Assembly: GCF_000241055.1 (NCBI RefSeq)
Contig: NZ_CM001398.1
Location: 959,123 to 1,023,122 of the forward strand
DNA length: 64,000 bases
Direction of reading: 5' to 3'
Source of the DNA: Oenococcus kitaharae DSM 17330
Lineage (GTDB): Bacteria; Bacillota; Bacilli; Lactobacillales; Lactobacillaceae
Below are positions 6,668 to 16,194 of the stretch, piece by piece (within the stretch, counting starts at the first letter, position 1; each line of letters starts with the position of its first letter). The position numbers and the translations under genes are program-made. The notes below the pieces were generated by a model. The model was not told the DNA's origin and ran no database searches. It worked only from the letters and a program-made list of their open reading frames with translations.

Positions 6668-9600
6668 GTGAATGCTAGTACACAGAGTTTTGATCGCTTA
6701 GTTGAGGAAATTAACCAAACAGCCGGGGATGTGCAACGAGATCGTGGCACGCTATTTGAACGCCTAGTCGTGACCTATCTGAAAAATGAGCCGCTCTATG
6801 CCAATAAATTTGATCATGTCTGGATGCTGGCGGATGTGCCAGATCGTTATGGGATTCCTAAAAAAGATACGGGTGTTGACATTGTCGCAAGCGATAAACT
6901 GACAGGGGAATTAACAGCGGTTCAGGCCAAGTTCTATCAAGGCAAAGTTGGGAAAGCCACGATTGATTCCTTTATGGCTGAGATGAATAAAAGCTATTAT
7001 GCCACAGGTTTGATTGTCTCAACCATTGATGATTGGAACAAAAACGCCGAAGCCGACTTTGAAAATACGACCAAGCCGATTTCTCGCATTGGCCTGGCTG
7101 ATTTAAAGAACGCGCACTTTGATTGGTCGCAGTTTTCCTTTGCCAAAAATGAAAATCCGATTCAAAAAACACATAAAGCCATTCGTCATTACCAGCAAGA
7201 GGCCATTGACAAATCATTGGCTTATTTTAAGAACCATGATCGTGGCCAATTAATCATGGCGCCAGGGACTGGCAAGACTTTTACAAGTCTAAAGATTGCT
7301 GAAAGCCTGATGAGTCAAGAAGAAAAACAAACTTTTTATTTGCTTTATTTAGTGCCTTCTATTCAGTTACTAACCCAAACTTTGTTTAGCTGGAATGCCG
7401 ACGTCTCTGATGAGCTAGAACTGGTTTCTTTTGCTGTGACCTCAGATAATAAAGCCACGAAACTCAAAAATGACGATGAAGACTTAGCTCCTGAAGATAT
7501 TGGTTTTCCAGCCACGACCGATGATCAACAGCTGTTAAAAAATCTCCATAGCTTAAAAGCCAGCAGCCAAAAACGCTTGCTGGTCGTTTTTAGTACCTAC
7601 CAGTCCATTGATGTGATTCATCGTGCCCAAAAGCAAGGTTTTCCTGACTTCGATTTAATTGTGGCCGATGAAGCTCATCGAACCACTGGTGCCCACGCCC
7701 TAGGTGAACAAGCTAGTTTTACAAAAGTTCATGATAATGCTAATGTTTCGGCTAAATTACGTTTGTATCAAACGGCCACACCTAAAATCTATGGTCCAGA
7801 TGCCAAGAAAAAAGGGGCTGATAGTAGTATTGAAATTTCTTCCATGGATGATGAAGCTCTCTATGGACAAGAAATTTATCGACTGGGTTTTGGCACGGCT
7901 GTCAGCCAGGGAATTTTAACCGATTATAAGGTCATGGTTTTAACGGTCTCAGAGCAAGCTATTCAAAAAGATATGCAGCAGAGTTTGTCCGATGCCGAGA
8001 ATGGTTTAAATATCGATGATATCGGGCGGATCATCGGTGTCTGGAACGCCATGATCAAACGTAAAAGTTTCTCGGATGCCGTTAGTGGCCAACCGATGAA
8101 GCGCGCGATTGCCTTTACCAACACGATTGCCAATTCTAAAAAGATCGCCAAGGAATTTAATCAAGTGGTCAATGACTATTTAGGGGATAAAGCGGATGAC
8201 AGTTATGCCATTGATGTGAGACATGTTGACGGTACTTTAAATGCTTTGCAGAAAAAAGACGCCTTAGACTGGCTGGCCGATGACACGATCGATGATAACC
8301 AAGCCAGAGTCTTATCGAATGTGAAGTTTTTGACTGAAGGGATTGATGTGCCGAACCTAGATGCGGTGATTTTCTTTGCTCCGAAAAAATCACAAGTCGA
8401 CATTGTTCAAGCCGTTGGCCGGATCATGCGCCGTTATGAAGACAAAGAGTACGGCTATATTATCTTGCCGATTGTCATTCCAGCTGACGTCACCCCTGAA
8501 ACTGTTTTGGACGACAATAAGACCTATCAAGCTGTCTGGCAGGTCTTAAACGCTTTAAGATCCACCGATGAGCGTTTTAACGCCATGGTTAATAAATTGC
8601 AGCTGAATAAAAAGAAGCCAGATAATTTAGACATTATCGGGGTTGGCGACGCACCCGATGAAGCCATTGATGGGTCAGGGGAAGCTGTTGAAAGTGCTAG
8701 TGGCTCAGATTCTGAACAGTTATCTTTGGAGCTGGACTGGAAAGAGATTGAAACAGCCATCTATGGCAAGATCGTTGAAAAAGTCGGTAACCGTCGTTAC
8801 CTAGAAGACTGGTCTCAAGATGTAAGAAAGATTGCTAACCGCTTTATTTCAGCCATCAATTTAACGTTAGAAGATAAGCAAAGTGCGAGTTCGATTGCTT
8901 TTGCTAAGTTCTTAAAAAGTCTCCAACACAATATCAACCAAGAAATTGATCAAGACCAAGCCGTTGAGATGCTCGCTCAGCACTTAATCACCAAGCCAGT
9001 CTTTCAAGCTTTGTTTGATCAATATAGCTTTGTTAACGACAATCCGGTCTCCAAAGCCATGGAAGCCATTGTCACACAAATCTCTGATCCGAGTTTTGAA
9101 AAAGAACTCACCAGTTTACAGCCCTTTTATGAATCTGTAAAATTACGTGCGCAAGGGATTGATAATGCGGCAGCCAAGCAGCAGTTCATTGTGACCTTGT
9201 ATGACAAATTCTTTAGTACAGGCTTTTCAGAAACTACCCAGCGTTTAGGGATTGTCTTTACACCGGTTCAAATTGTCGACTTTATTATTAAATCCGTCGA
9301 TTTTGCTTTGGACAAATATTTTGGTAAACACTTAGCAGATCAAAATGTGCATATTTTAGATCCCTTTGTTGGCACGGGCACTTTTATCGCCGAGACCTTA
9401 AATTTTCTAGCTACGCAGATGAAAGCTGGCAAGATTACCTTAGCTGACATTACGCGTAAATATACCCAAGAACTCCATGCTAACGAAATTGTCCTACTGA
9501 GCTATTACATTGCCGCGATTAATATCGAAGCGGTCTTTGATGAAATTAATGGACCGGAAAAATACATTCCCTTTGATGGGATCGTCTTAACTGATACCTT

Positions 9601-11419
9601 TGAATCTACGGAGAACATGGAAACCTTAGATAACGACCTTTTTGGTGGCAATAACGAACGTCTGAAAAAGCAACAAGAAGTACCTATTACAGCGATTATC
9701 GCTAATCCGCCTTATTCTGTCGGCCAGAAGAACCAGAACGATGACCAGCAAAATGTGCATTACCCAAAGCTTGAATCTCGTATTGCCGAAACTTATGTTA
9801 AAAATAGTACAGCAAAATTGACCGGTGGTTTGTATGACAGTTATATTAAAGCTTTCCGCTGGGCGTCAGACCGTATTGGTACTAAGGGCGTAATTGGTTT
9901 TATAACTAATAATGGTTTTATTGATTCAAGGTCCGCAAGTGGCTTCCGAAAATCTCTTTTTAATGAGTATAATTACCTCTATATTTTTAACTTGCTTGGT
10001 GGCATTAGAGGAAAGAGCAGGGAAAGCGCAAAAAAGGAAGGCCAAAATGTCTTTGATATCATGACCGGAGTGTGTGTAAGCATTCTTGTGAAAGATGGAA
10101 GCGACCATCACAAACTTTTCTATCACAACATTGGCAATTATCTGTCCCGCAAAGTCAAGCTTGAGCAAATTACTAATTTACAATCCATCCAAAACATTAA
10201 TTGGCAACAACTGTTTCCGGATATTAATAATGACTGGATCAATAAAAAAGATCCAAATTATCAGAAGTATTTGCCTTTGGCTAGTGATTCGAGACGTGGG
10301 ATTTTTCCAAAAAATGCTATGGGCATACAAACCAATCGTGACGCTTGGGTCTATAGCTTTTCAAAGAAACAAGTCATGATCCATTCTCATGATTTAATTG
10401 ATCATTATAACGCCGAAAGAAAACGTCTGACGCAGTTTCTAGGCAGAGATAAACTGGTCCATTTGAATCGAGATGGAACTTATGTTAAATGGACTGCTAG
10501 ATTAGAAGCACAGCTTAGCCAAGACAAAAAGCTCACATATAATTCTGACAAAATTGTTATTGGTTTATATAGGCCTTATACAAAAAAGTGGCTTTATTAT
10601 GATGACCCTGTTATTGAGAGAACTCGTCTCTATTATAAGCAGTTGGGCACACACAATGAAGTGATCTTTACAACTGGTCGAGGAGCCAGCCGAGAGTTTT
10701 CAGCCCTTGCTACTGACTTGGTACCTAATATGGATACTTTAGAGAAAGCTCAAGGCTTTATGCGCTATAACAATGAATCTATTGATGGGTCTTTAATTCC
10801 TGTGGAGCGTGACAACGTGTCTGAGGAATTTGCTGAAAAGCTTGGTATGACGACAGACGAAACTTATGCTTATGTTTATGGTGTTTTGAATTTACCAGCT
10901 TATCAGACAAAATACGCCAATGATCTTAAAAAAGACTTGGCTCGTCTTCCCATTCTAAAAGGTAAAGAACAGTTTGCTAAGATCGGTCAAGCTCTATTGG
11001 ATTTGCATATCAATTATGAACAAGTAGAATCTTATCAAGAGGTGCTGATTAATGGCCTCCCTTATAGTGAGTTTATTCATGGCCAGCATGATTACACAGT
11101 TAAGGAAATGAAACACGAAAAGATTCGTAATGAAGCCGGTAAATCCGTTTCCGACTTATCGACGATTATCTACAATGCTGGAATTAAGATCACGAACATC
11201 CCCTTAAAAGCCTATGACTATGTTGTCAATGGCAAACCCGCGATTGAATGGATCTTAGACCAATATCAGATCAAAACGGACAAGGCTTCAGGGATTGTTG
11301 ATGATCCTAATCAATTTAGTGAAGACAAACGTTACATCTTTGATCTGTTGTTGAAGGTGATTAATGTCAGTTTGAAGACACTTGATCTAATTGAGCAGTT
11401 GCCTAGTATGAACGCATAA
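6668..11419 (+). CDS. Type ISP single-polypeptide restriction-modification enzyme (LlaGI/LlaBIII-like)
   Basis: One chain of 1583 residues combines four activities. An Mrr-like nuclease lies at the N-terminus (E31, D71 in GVDIVA, Q86-A-K88). A superfamily 2 translocase follows, with Walker A APGTGKT near 198, DEAH near 332 and a QTATPKIYG motif. An N6-adenine methyltransferase has motif I DPFVGTGTF near 897 and NPPY near 1012. A C-terminal target recognition domain completes it. Such enzymes methylate one strand of an asymmetric site and cut after head-to-head translocation. I chose the GTG at 6668 because AAAGGGAGC lies about 7 bases upstream and the protein then matches family length. An upstream start at 6602 has no ribosome site. 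No frameshift is seen, so it looks active. The recognition sequence cannot be read from the gene. Confidence 0.95.
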   Translation: MNASTQSFDRLVEEINQTAGDVQRDRGTLFERLVVTYLKNEPLYANKFDHVWMLADVPDRYGIPKKDTGVDIVASDKLTGELTAVQAKFYQGKVGKATIDSFMAEMNKSYYATGLIVSTIDDWNKNAEADFENTTKPISRIGLADLKNAHFDWSQFSFAKNENPIQKTHKAIRHYQQEAIDKSLAYFKNHDRGQLIMAPGTGKTFTSLKIAESLMSQEEKQTFYLLYLVPSIQLLTQTLFSWNADVSDELELVSFAVTSDNKATKLKNDDEDLAPEDIGFPATTDDQQLLKNLHSLKASSQKRLLVVFSTYQSIDVIHRAQKQGFPDFDLIVADEAHRTTGAHALGEQASFTKVHDNANVSAKLRLYQTATPKIYGPDAKKKGADSSIEISSMDDEALYGQEIYRLGFGTAVSQGILTDYKVMVLTVSEQAIQKDMQQSLSDAENGLNIDDIGRIIGVWNAMIKRKSFSDAVSGQPMKRAIAFTNTIANSKKIAKEFNQVVNDYLGDKADDSYAIDVRHVDGTLNALQKKDALDWLADDTIDDNQARVLSNVKFLTEGIDVPNLDAVIFFAPKKSQVDIVQAVGRIMRRYEDKEYGYIILPIVIPADVTPETVLDDNKTYQAVWQVLNALRSTDERFNAMVNKLQLNKKKPDNLDIIGVGDAPDEAIDGSGEAVESASGSDSEQLSLELDWKEIETAIYGKIVEKVGNRRYLEDWSQDVRKIANRFISAINLTLEDKQSASSIAFAKFLKSLQHNINQEIDQDQAVEMLAQHLITKPVFQALFDQYSFVNDNPVSKAMEAIVTQISDPSFEKELTSLQPFYESVKLRAQGIDNAAAKQQFIVTLYDKFFSTGFSETTQRLGIVFTPVQIVDFIIKSVDFALDKYFGKHLADQNVHILDPFVGTGTFIAETLNFLATQMKAGKITLADITRKYTQELHANEIVLLSYYIAAINIEAVFDEINGPEKYIPFDGIVLTDTFESTENMETLDNDLFGGNNERLKKQQEVPITAIIANPPYSVGQKNQNDDQQNVHYPKLESRIAETYVKNSTAKLTGGLYDSYIKAFRWASDRIGTKGVIGFITNNGFIDSRSASGFRKSLFNEYNYLYIFNLLGGIRGKSRESAKKEGQNVFDIMTGVCVSILVKDGSDHHKLFYHNIGNYLSRKVKLEQITNLQSIQNINWQQLFPDINNDWINKKDPNYQKYLPLASDSRRGIFPKNAMGIQTNRDAWVYSFSKKQVMIHSHDLIDHYNAERKRLTQFLGRDKLVHLNRDGTYVKWTARLEAQLSQDKKLTYNSDKIVIGLYRPYTKKWLYYDDPVIERTRLYYKQLGTHNEVIFTTGRGASREFSALATDLVPNMDTLEKAQGFMRYNNESIDGSLIPVERDNVSEEFAEKLGMTTDETYAYVYGVLNLPAYQTKYANDLKKDLARLPILKGKEQFAKIGQALLDLHINYEQVESYQEVLINGLPYSEFIHGQHDYTVKEMKHEKIRNEAGKSVSDLSTIIYNAGIKITNIPLKAYDYVVNGKPAIEWILDQYQIKTDKASGIVDDPNQFSEDKRYIFDLLLKVINVSLKTLDLIEQLPSMNA

Positions 11420-11482
11420 AGATTTAAAATTATTTTTAGCGAAGACATAAAATTAATCTGAATTTTTTGAAAGAAGAAACTA

Positions 11483-13246
11483 ATGAAGAATTTTGCTAGT
11501 ATTCCACAACCATCTCAATCTGTTCTTGGAGAGTTATTTGAGCACAACAATTTTATTATTCCCAGATATCAAAGAGACTATGCATGGGAAGATAACCAAT
11601 TGCTTGACCTCTGGTCGGATCTTTTCGAGGTTGTTCAGGATCGCCAAGACAACCATTTTTTTGGACAAATAGTGACATTTAAAAATGATAGTCAAGGTGA
11701 ATTCAGTCAAGAAGTGATTGACGGACAGCAAAGATTAACAACCAGTTGCATTTTAATGGCTGTTATTAGAGATATAGCAGATAACATGTATAAGAAAAAT
11801 TTCGTTGGAAAGAATCTGAATATCGAAGCTGGCGATGCTTTAAGGGACATAAAAAGAGATGTTGATAAATCTCTCAGAGGCACTAAGCATGGTGATGCAC
11901 CTTCTCTGGTGCTCCAACAAAATGAAGCATTAGAGAATGGGATCAATGACTTTTTTTATGGTCTAATTCACAGTAGAAGGGCTTTATCATTAACCAAAAA
12001 GAGTTCTCCCATTAAGATGATGGATAATGCTTATGATTTCTTCTTTCAAAAAATTACAAACAAATTAAATGAGGACAGTACATTAGACGCAAGAATAGAA
12101 TTACTGCAAACAATTTATGAAACTTTTGTCAGCAATTTTTATGTTGTCATGATTACCGCACCTAGCAGAAAAGATGCTTTCACTATTTTTGAAACACTGA
12201 ACAGCAGAGGAAAAGACCTCAAAGCGTCGGACATTATTAAAAATCATCTTCTTTCGCAGATGGATCAAGGTAATATGGAACTATCTAGCAAGGTCTGGAA
12301 TGCGATTGCAAAAAAGCTTTCAAATGATGGTGATCGGATTACGAGATTTATTCGGACTTACTGGGCATCAAAAAATAGTTTAGTCTCTGAGCGCCAGCTT
12401 TACCGTTCTATTAGCAAATACATTACGCTCTCAAATGACTGCAAGAGATTTCTAAATGATCTGAGTTCTCTGTCAAATGTTTATGATGTGCTAGAAAATC
12501 CAACAGATGGCAAATTCAATATTAATTTCTTCAAAAAAAGGGAGCTTTATTGGAGACTTGATATTTTGAATCGCATGGGAGTTAAGCTCTATTATCCGAT
12601 AATCTTGTCTATGTATCATAGCCATTATTCGGAATCCGATATGTTGATTGTGGTCAACAAAATTATTAGTGTGTTCATGCGGCATCGAGCCATTATGGAA
12701 AAAGGGACCAACATCTTAGAGACAGGTTTTGCTAATCTAGCAATCAAAATATGGAAATCAAATAACCTATCTGTCGATGAAATAGTTCAAGAATTAAGAA
12801 ACAATTTGCTGCCATCTGACGAAGACGCTAAGACAAACTTTATGGTTCTGAAAAAAGAGGGAGGACTAAGAGGCTCTAAAAAATGGTCATTGGCCTACAT
12901 TCTTGCTGAGCTATATCAAACATCTTTTCACGATTTTGAAAATCAGGATCAAAGTACCTTGTATAACGATGTTTTTGCTCAAGACTTTTTTGAGTTAGCC
13001 CAGATTGATGAAAAAAATGTTTCGGATGATTATAGGACTCGTATTGGTAATTGGACTATCGTTGAGAAAGGTTTGAGATCAAGTCGAGGAAATCAAAATG
13101 ACGGTATGTATAGCATCCTTTCAAAATCTAGTCTAAAGGCTAATCAAGAAATATGTAAGATAATTCAGACCACTGGATGGGATGATCAACAAGTCAAAAA
13201 TAGGCAGATTGCGTTGGCGAATGTTGTTAACGTGACCTGGATCTAA
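11483..13246 (+). CDS. DUF262-domain protein, GmrSD-like, with degenerate C-terminal nuclease part
   Basis: The protein has 587 residues. The N-terminal DUF262 (ParB/Srx-like nucleotide hydrolase) motifs are intact: IPRYQRDYAW (26-35) and DGQQRLTT (81-88). A FETLNSRGKDLKASDIIKNH segment follows. The C-terminus has the RIGNWTIVEKG and W...R...L pattern of DUF1524. The EHI.P segment expected before RIGN, which carries the HNH histidine, is not visible and reads VFAQDFFELAQ. Family members act in Type IV restriction (GmrSD) or in BREX/R-M-linked defence. It starts 63 bases after the Type ISP gene with GAAAGAAG upstream, so it is probably co-transcribed. Function as accessory, sensor or nuclease-dead effector is open. 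Confidence 0.8.
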   Translation: MKNFASIPQPSQSVLGELFEHNNFIIPRYQRDYAWEDNQLLDLWSDLFEVVQDRQDNHFFGQIVTFKNDSQGEFSQEVIDGQQRLTTSCILMAVIRDIADNMYKKNFVGKNLNIEAGDALRDIKRDVDKSLRGTKHGDAPSLVLQQNEALENGINDFFYGLIHSRRALSLTKKSSPIKMMDNAYDFFFQKITNKLNEDSTLDARIELLQTIYETFVSNFYVVMITAPSRKDAFTIFETLNSRGKDLKASDIIKNHLLSQMDQGNMELSSKVWNAIAKKLSNDGDRITRFIRTYWASKNSLVSERQLYRSISKYITLSNDCKRFLNDLSSLSNVYDVLENPTDGKFNINFFKKRELYWRLDILNRMGVKLYYPIILSMYHSHYSESDMLIVVNKIISVFMRHRAIMEKGTNILETGFANLAIKIWKSNNLSVDEIVQELRNNLLPSDEDAKTNFMVLKKEGGLRGSKKWSLAYILAELYQTSFHDFENQDQSTLYNDVFAQDFFELAQIDEKNVSDDYRTRIGNWTIVEKGLRSSRGNQNDGMYSILSKSSLKANQEICKIIQTTGWDDQQVKNRQIALANVVNVTWI

Positions 13247-13306
13247 AACCTTTTGGTGTGACAAATAATCTTGTATACCTTTCATTACGATTAACTAAGC
13301 CTACGG

Positions 13307-13924
13307 ATGATTAAAATTACAATCGAACAATTAAATAAGGCTGTTGAAGTAATTGATGATGACGAGAAGTATGGTGGTGATGAAATAGCCCTGCAGAAAT
13401 TTTTTCAGCAATTTCCGTTAAATACGCCTGATGACATACCGGCTGTAGCAGCAAAAATTGGTCTGATCGATACTTTTTATTCAACCAATTTAAGGATGCA
13501 GCGAATGTCAGCTACGCATTTAGCTAGGATTATTTCAGATCCAGAACTTCACTTTGATGAACGGATTGAAGCTGGTGATACGAGCGTTGTCGACGACTTG
13601 CTGCAGAAACCTTCTTCCAATTTATTTTCATTCTTCTCTAAATACGCAACGCTGCATAATTATTTGATTTATGACAGAGATGATTTTGCTATTTACGATC
13701 GGTCAGTCTCTAAAGACATTTACAAATATACGAATAATCCGCGAATTAAATCAGTTAATTCAGCTGAAGATCAATATAGAAAGAAACGAGATTATAGCGG
13801 CTGGGTTCAGCTGATTACAGGTATTTTAGAGGCTAACCAAATTGACGATCCTCATGCCAAAAGAAAATTAGACTGGTTTATTTGGAGCGAAAACAAGTCA
13901 GACTACTTTGGGACTAAACGGTAA
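13307..13924 (+). CDS. Unrecognised 205-residue cargo protein downstream of DUF262 gene
   Basis: I do not recognise this gene with confidence. It is soluble and acidic, with no membrane segment. Notable segments are FFQQFPLNTPDD, IDTFYSTNLRMQRMSATHLA, FFSKYATLHN followed by DDFAIYDRSVSKDIYKY, and a DWFIWSENK tail. The SKY...H...(Y/F)AIYD arrangement resembles a helix-hairpin-helix, DNA-glycosylase-like fold found in small proteins near restriction loci, but this is a weak impression. It starts 60 bases after the DUF262 gene, reads in the same direction and is the last cargo gene. The start context (CCTACGG then ATG) is a poor Shine-Dalgarno. Confidence 0.55.
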   Translation: MIKITIEQLNKAVEVIDDDEKYGGDEIALQKFFQQFPLNTPDDIPAVAAKIGLIDTFYSTNLRMQRMSATHLARIISDPELHFDERIEAGDTSVVDDLLQKPSSNLFSFFSKYATLHNYLIYDRDDFAIYDRSVSKDIYKYTNNPRIKSVNSAEDQYRKKRDYSGWVQLITGILEANQIDDPHAKRKLDWFIWSENKSDYFGTKR

Positions 13925-14142
13925 TTTGATGGATACATGTGTTGGGTTGCGTTGCCATAAAGGAATAATCTTTCAAGCTTCTAAACTGGCTGGCTTCTTG
14001 CCTTGAGTTAATAACAACTATTACTAAAGCTATAACTACTACTACAACGCGTATATTTTTTGTGACGATTGCGGTTTGATGCGATTGTATCAAGCTTTCG
14101 GCGCTTCACAAAGTTTTTCAAAAAATGCTATTGGCAAAAGTT
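13925..14142. other. Spacer between cargo and primase module
   Basis: No gene is seen. The stretch holds a short ACT-rich run (about 14027-14050) and lies between the cargo's last stop and the convergent terminator of the primase operon. It is the likely right junction of the inserted cargo. Confidence 0.4.
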
Positions 14143-14173
14143 TAAAAAGCCGCCTCACTTGAGACGACTTTTT
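14143..14173 (-). terminator. Intrinsic terminator of the primase operon
   Basis: On the minus strand AGTCGTCTCA is followed by TGAGGCGGCT and a T-run. The 9-10 bp stem uses two G-U pairs that work only in the leftward transcript, which sets the direction. It ends the leftward operon just after 14175. Confidence 0.8.
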
Positions 14174-14174
14174 A

Positions 14175-14732
14175 CTAGTTTAGATGTTGTGATGCTGCCT
14201 TTTTATCTACAGAAGCCTGATAAATGAGTCTTAATCTGGCTTGCATGGGCTGACTTATTAATTGACTATTGTCAGTTGCCCAAACAGCTAGAGCGTTGAA
14301 GTCAGCTGACTTCTTGTAAATACGTTCTATCAGCAGTTTGTGGTGTTTAACAAAGTCATGATTGGCATTATCAGCGTGATCTTTGAAAACGACTTGGCCA
14401 TTGGCACTAATGAAGAGGTTAACCAGCATGGCTGTATTGGCTAAAGCGGATAGCTGGAAGTACTGAAAGCTTTGATCCCAATCCCTAAAGTAATAGTATT
14501 GGTTTTCTTGAAAGTCCGCTTCTCCAATAAAGCCAACCTGGAGTAAACTGTCTATCACGCTTTCTGGATAGCCAAGAGAAGTCACTACACTGCGTGGACT
14601 CTTAATGATACCGAGATCATCGGTATTGAGAAAAAAGGGAGTATAGGTTGCTTGAGCTTGTGGTTGACCTTTTAGTCCAACATAATAGCGATCGCCTAAT
14701 TGATCCAATCTAATCTTGCGACTATTCGCCAT
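14175..14732 (-). CDS. Island replication-module protein of unknown function
   Basis: This 185-residue protein is encoded last in the leftward operon and overlaps the primase gene by 11 bases (ATGGCGAATAG lies within its end), which implies translational coupling. It has no motif I can name. The N-terminal third contains YTPFFLNTDDLGIIKSPRS and SLGYPESVIDSLLQVGF, and the remainder is helical with several YYYF/FQYF aromatic clusters. Its position directly after the primase suggests a helper for primase or helicase loading. In related islands the VirE-type helicase would follow here. The helicase now lies 9.5 kb further left beyond the cargo. Confidence 0.7.
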   Translation of the reverse strand: MANSRKIRLDQLGDRYYVGLKGQPQAQATYTPFFLNTDDLGIIKSPRSVVTSLGYPESVIDSLLQVGFIGEADFQENQYYYFRDWDQSFQYFQLSALANTAMLVNLFISANGQVVFKDHADNANHDFVKHHKLLIERIYKKSADFNALAVWATDNSQLISQPMQARLRLIYQASVDKKAASQHLN

Positions 14733-15621
14733 TGGCCTGTTGCTTACTTTCTGCTGTTCTACTCACGGATTGAATCGTGCGCAACAACTCGTTTTCGGCT
14801 AGCGGTTTATCCGAGTGAGCGTTTGACCAGCTTAGCAGCGTTTCAATCACAGGCTGATCTAATTTCATAAACAAGAGCGAACCAACTAGGGAACTGAAAT
14901 AAAGATGACGGTTGATACTGGGCGGGTTAATCAGACTAGTCAAAGTTCGGTTAGCCATATCCTGCCAAGGCTGACGATCAAGCGGGACTGTCTGCCTGTC
15001 AGGGGATGAAGTGTGTGCCTTGATTGAAAGAATCTTTGTCTGTGATAAGACTTGATGAAGGCTTAAAAAGGGTGCTGTATGGCTAATCGACTGATAATCA
15101 TGCGCTAATGAATAGGCGTTTAAGATAGGCAAGCCGGCTAATTGTGACCAATTAGAGCGATAACTGGTCAAGTCTGTTTCCCAGTCCTCAGGCAATAAGT
15201 CAGCCAGATAAGTGCCAAGCTGTGCCCGTTGTTGGGCATTGAAGGGCTGATCTATGGGAACGGCTACTCTCAGCCGTGTGCCTTTATAGCCGTTTGAAAT
15301 AGTCGGGTAAATTAGATAAGCCATTGCTTTCAAAGCTGTTTGAATCTTGGCTACAGCAGTCGGGTAGTCATCCCCATTAGTGCTGTCGATATCAAAGAAC
15401 AAAATTGACCGGTTGATTAAGTTAGCATTCTGCCGAATGGTTTTTGTCATTGTCCCAGCAATTACAAAGGTGGCTTTGTCCCGTTTATAGCTTTTAGCTT
15501 TCACAGCACTGTCAATCTCGGGGACTTTTGAACCCACTATAGCCAATAACTCCTGCCAGTCGTTGACTGTGTGCCTAGTCCGCAGACGATTAGTGACTAT
15601 CCCAGTCTGTAGATACAGCAT
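14722..15621 (-). CDS. Phage/island DNA primase (prim-pol-like N-terminal domain)
   Basis: The protein has 299 residues. Residues about 65-130 carry the archaeo-eukaryotic-type primase/polymerase pattern: a FFDIDS motif (metal-binding acids), ...LIYPTISNGYKGTRLRVAVPID, then the YRSNWSQLAGLPIL segment. The C-terminal part is a helical domain (RTLTSLINPPSINRHLYFSSLVGSLL). It makes primers for island replication and would normally act with a superfamily 3 (VirE-like) helicase. The start codon at 15621 overlaps the stop of the upstream gene. The order xis-like, unknown, primase is that of phage-inducible islands in lactic acid bacteria. Confidence 0.8.
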   Translation of the reverse strand: MLYLQTGIVTNRLRTRHTVNDWQELLAIVGSKVPEIDSAVKAKSYKRDKATFVIAGTMTKTIRQNANLINRSILFFDIDSTNGDDYPTAVAKIQTALKAMAYLIYPTISNGYKGTRLRVAVPIDQPFNAQQRAQLGTYLADLLPEDWETDLTSYRSNWSQLAGLPILNAYSLAHDYQSISHTAPFLSLHQVLSQTKILSIKAHTSSPDRQTVPLDRQPWQDMANRTLTSLINPPSINRHLYFSSLVGSLLFMKLDQPVIETLLSWSNAHSDKPLAENELLRTIQSVSRTAESKQQANGE

Positions 15622-16175
15622 TAGCTTGCCCTCCGTTGGCTGTTTGCCAGGGCTTGAATGGCTTTTTGATAGAGATTGTAGCCAGCGATCACGCCGTGCA
15701 TACGTTCATTACTGTGATCTATTCGTGCTTGCGCTTGGGCAACAAACGCAGCCAACTCGTTATCATCAATCAGGATATAGTTGCCTTTGTTATCTCCGAC
15801 TGTGATGGTGGCTAAGGGTAGATGATACTTAGCTGTCAGAATGTGCGTATAAGCCGAGAATGTACGAGGTTGTAGGTGCAGCGGTTTAGCCAGTGTGTCC
15901 ACTGTGCGGGCATTAGCTAAACCTAAAGGAATACTATTAGCCACTGCCTTGAGATAAGTGGGAATCTTGAAATTATCAAAATAACCGTGTGTCTTGATTT
16001 CCGGCATACCGGCTAATTCAAGCTGTTGGAACTTGGCAGCCTGCTTTTCGCTGATGTTTTCGTTATTATTAAAGGTAGTTAGACTCTTTTTGTCTAGCTG
16101 TTTCTTCGATCTGTTAGCGCCAGTGCCGTGCAAAGCTGAAGCGTTAGCAGATTTTTTTATATCTTTATTTGTCAT
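15621..16175 (-). CDS. Island protein upstream of primase, possibly DNA-binding
   Basis: The protein has 184 residues and is not recognised. The first 50 residues are polar and Asn/Lys-rich and look disordered. Residues about 70-125 (YLKAVANSIPLGLANARTVD... LHLQPRTFSAYTHILTAKYHLP) look like a helical winged-helix type domain, followed by TITVGDNKGNYILIDD as a beta-wing. An acidic helix closes the chain. Its stop touches the primase start and it lies 19 bases after the excisionase-like gene, so it is one unit of the replication operon. A role in origin recognition or regulation is plausible but unproven. Confidence 0.65.
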   Translation of the reverse strand: MTNKDIKKSANASALHGTGANRSKKQLDKKSLTTFNNNENISEKQAAKFQQLELAGMPEIKTHGYFDNFKIPTYLKAVANSIPLGLANARTVDTLAKPLHLQPRTFSAYTHILTAKYHLPLATITVGDNKGNYILIDDNELAAFVAQAQARIDHSNERMHGVIAGYNLYQKAIQALANSQRRAS

Positions 16176-16194
16176 GATTGTTTATCCTGATTTC

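Noticed and set aside
14027..14050. ACT-rich run as a microsatellite
   Set aside because: Too short and imperfect to call a repeat array.
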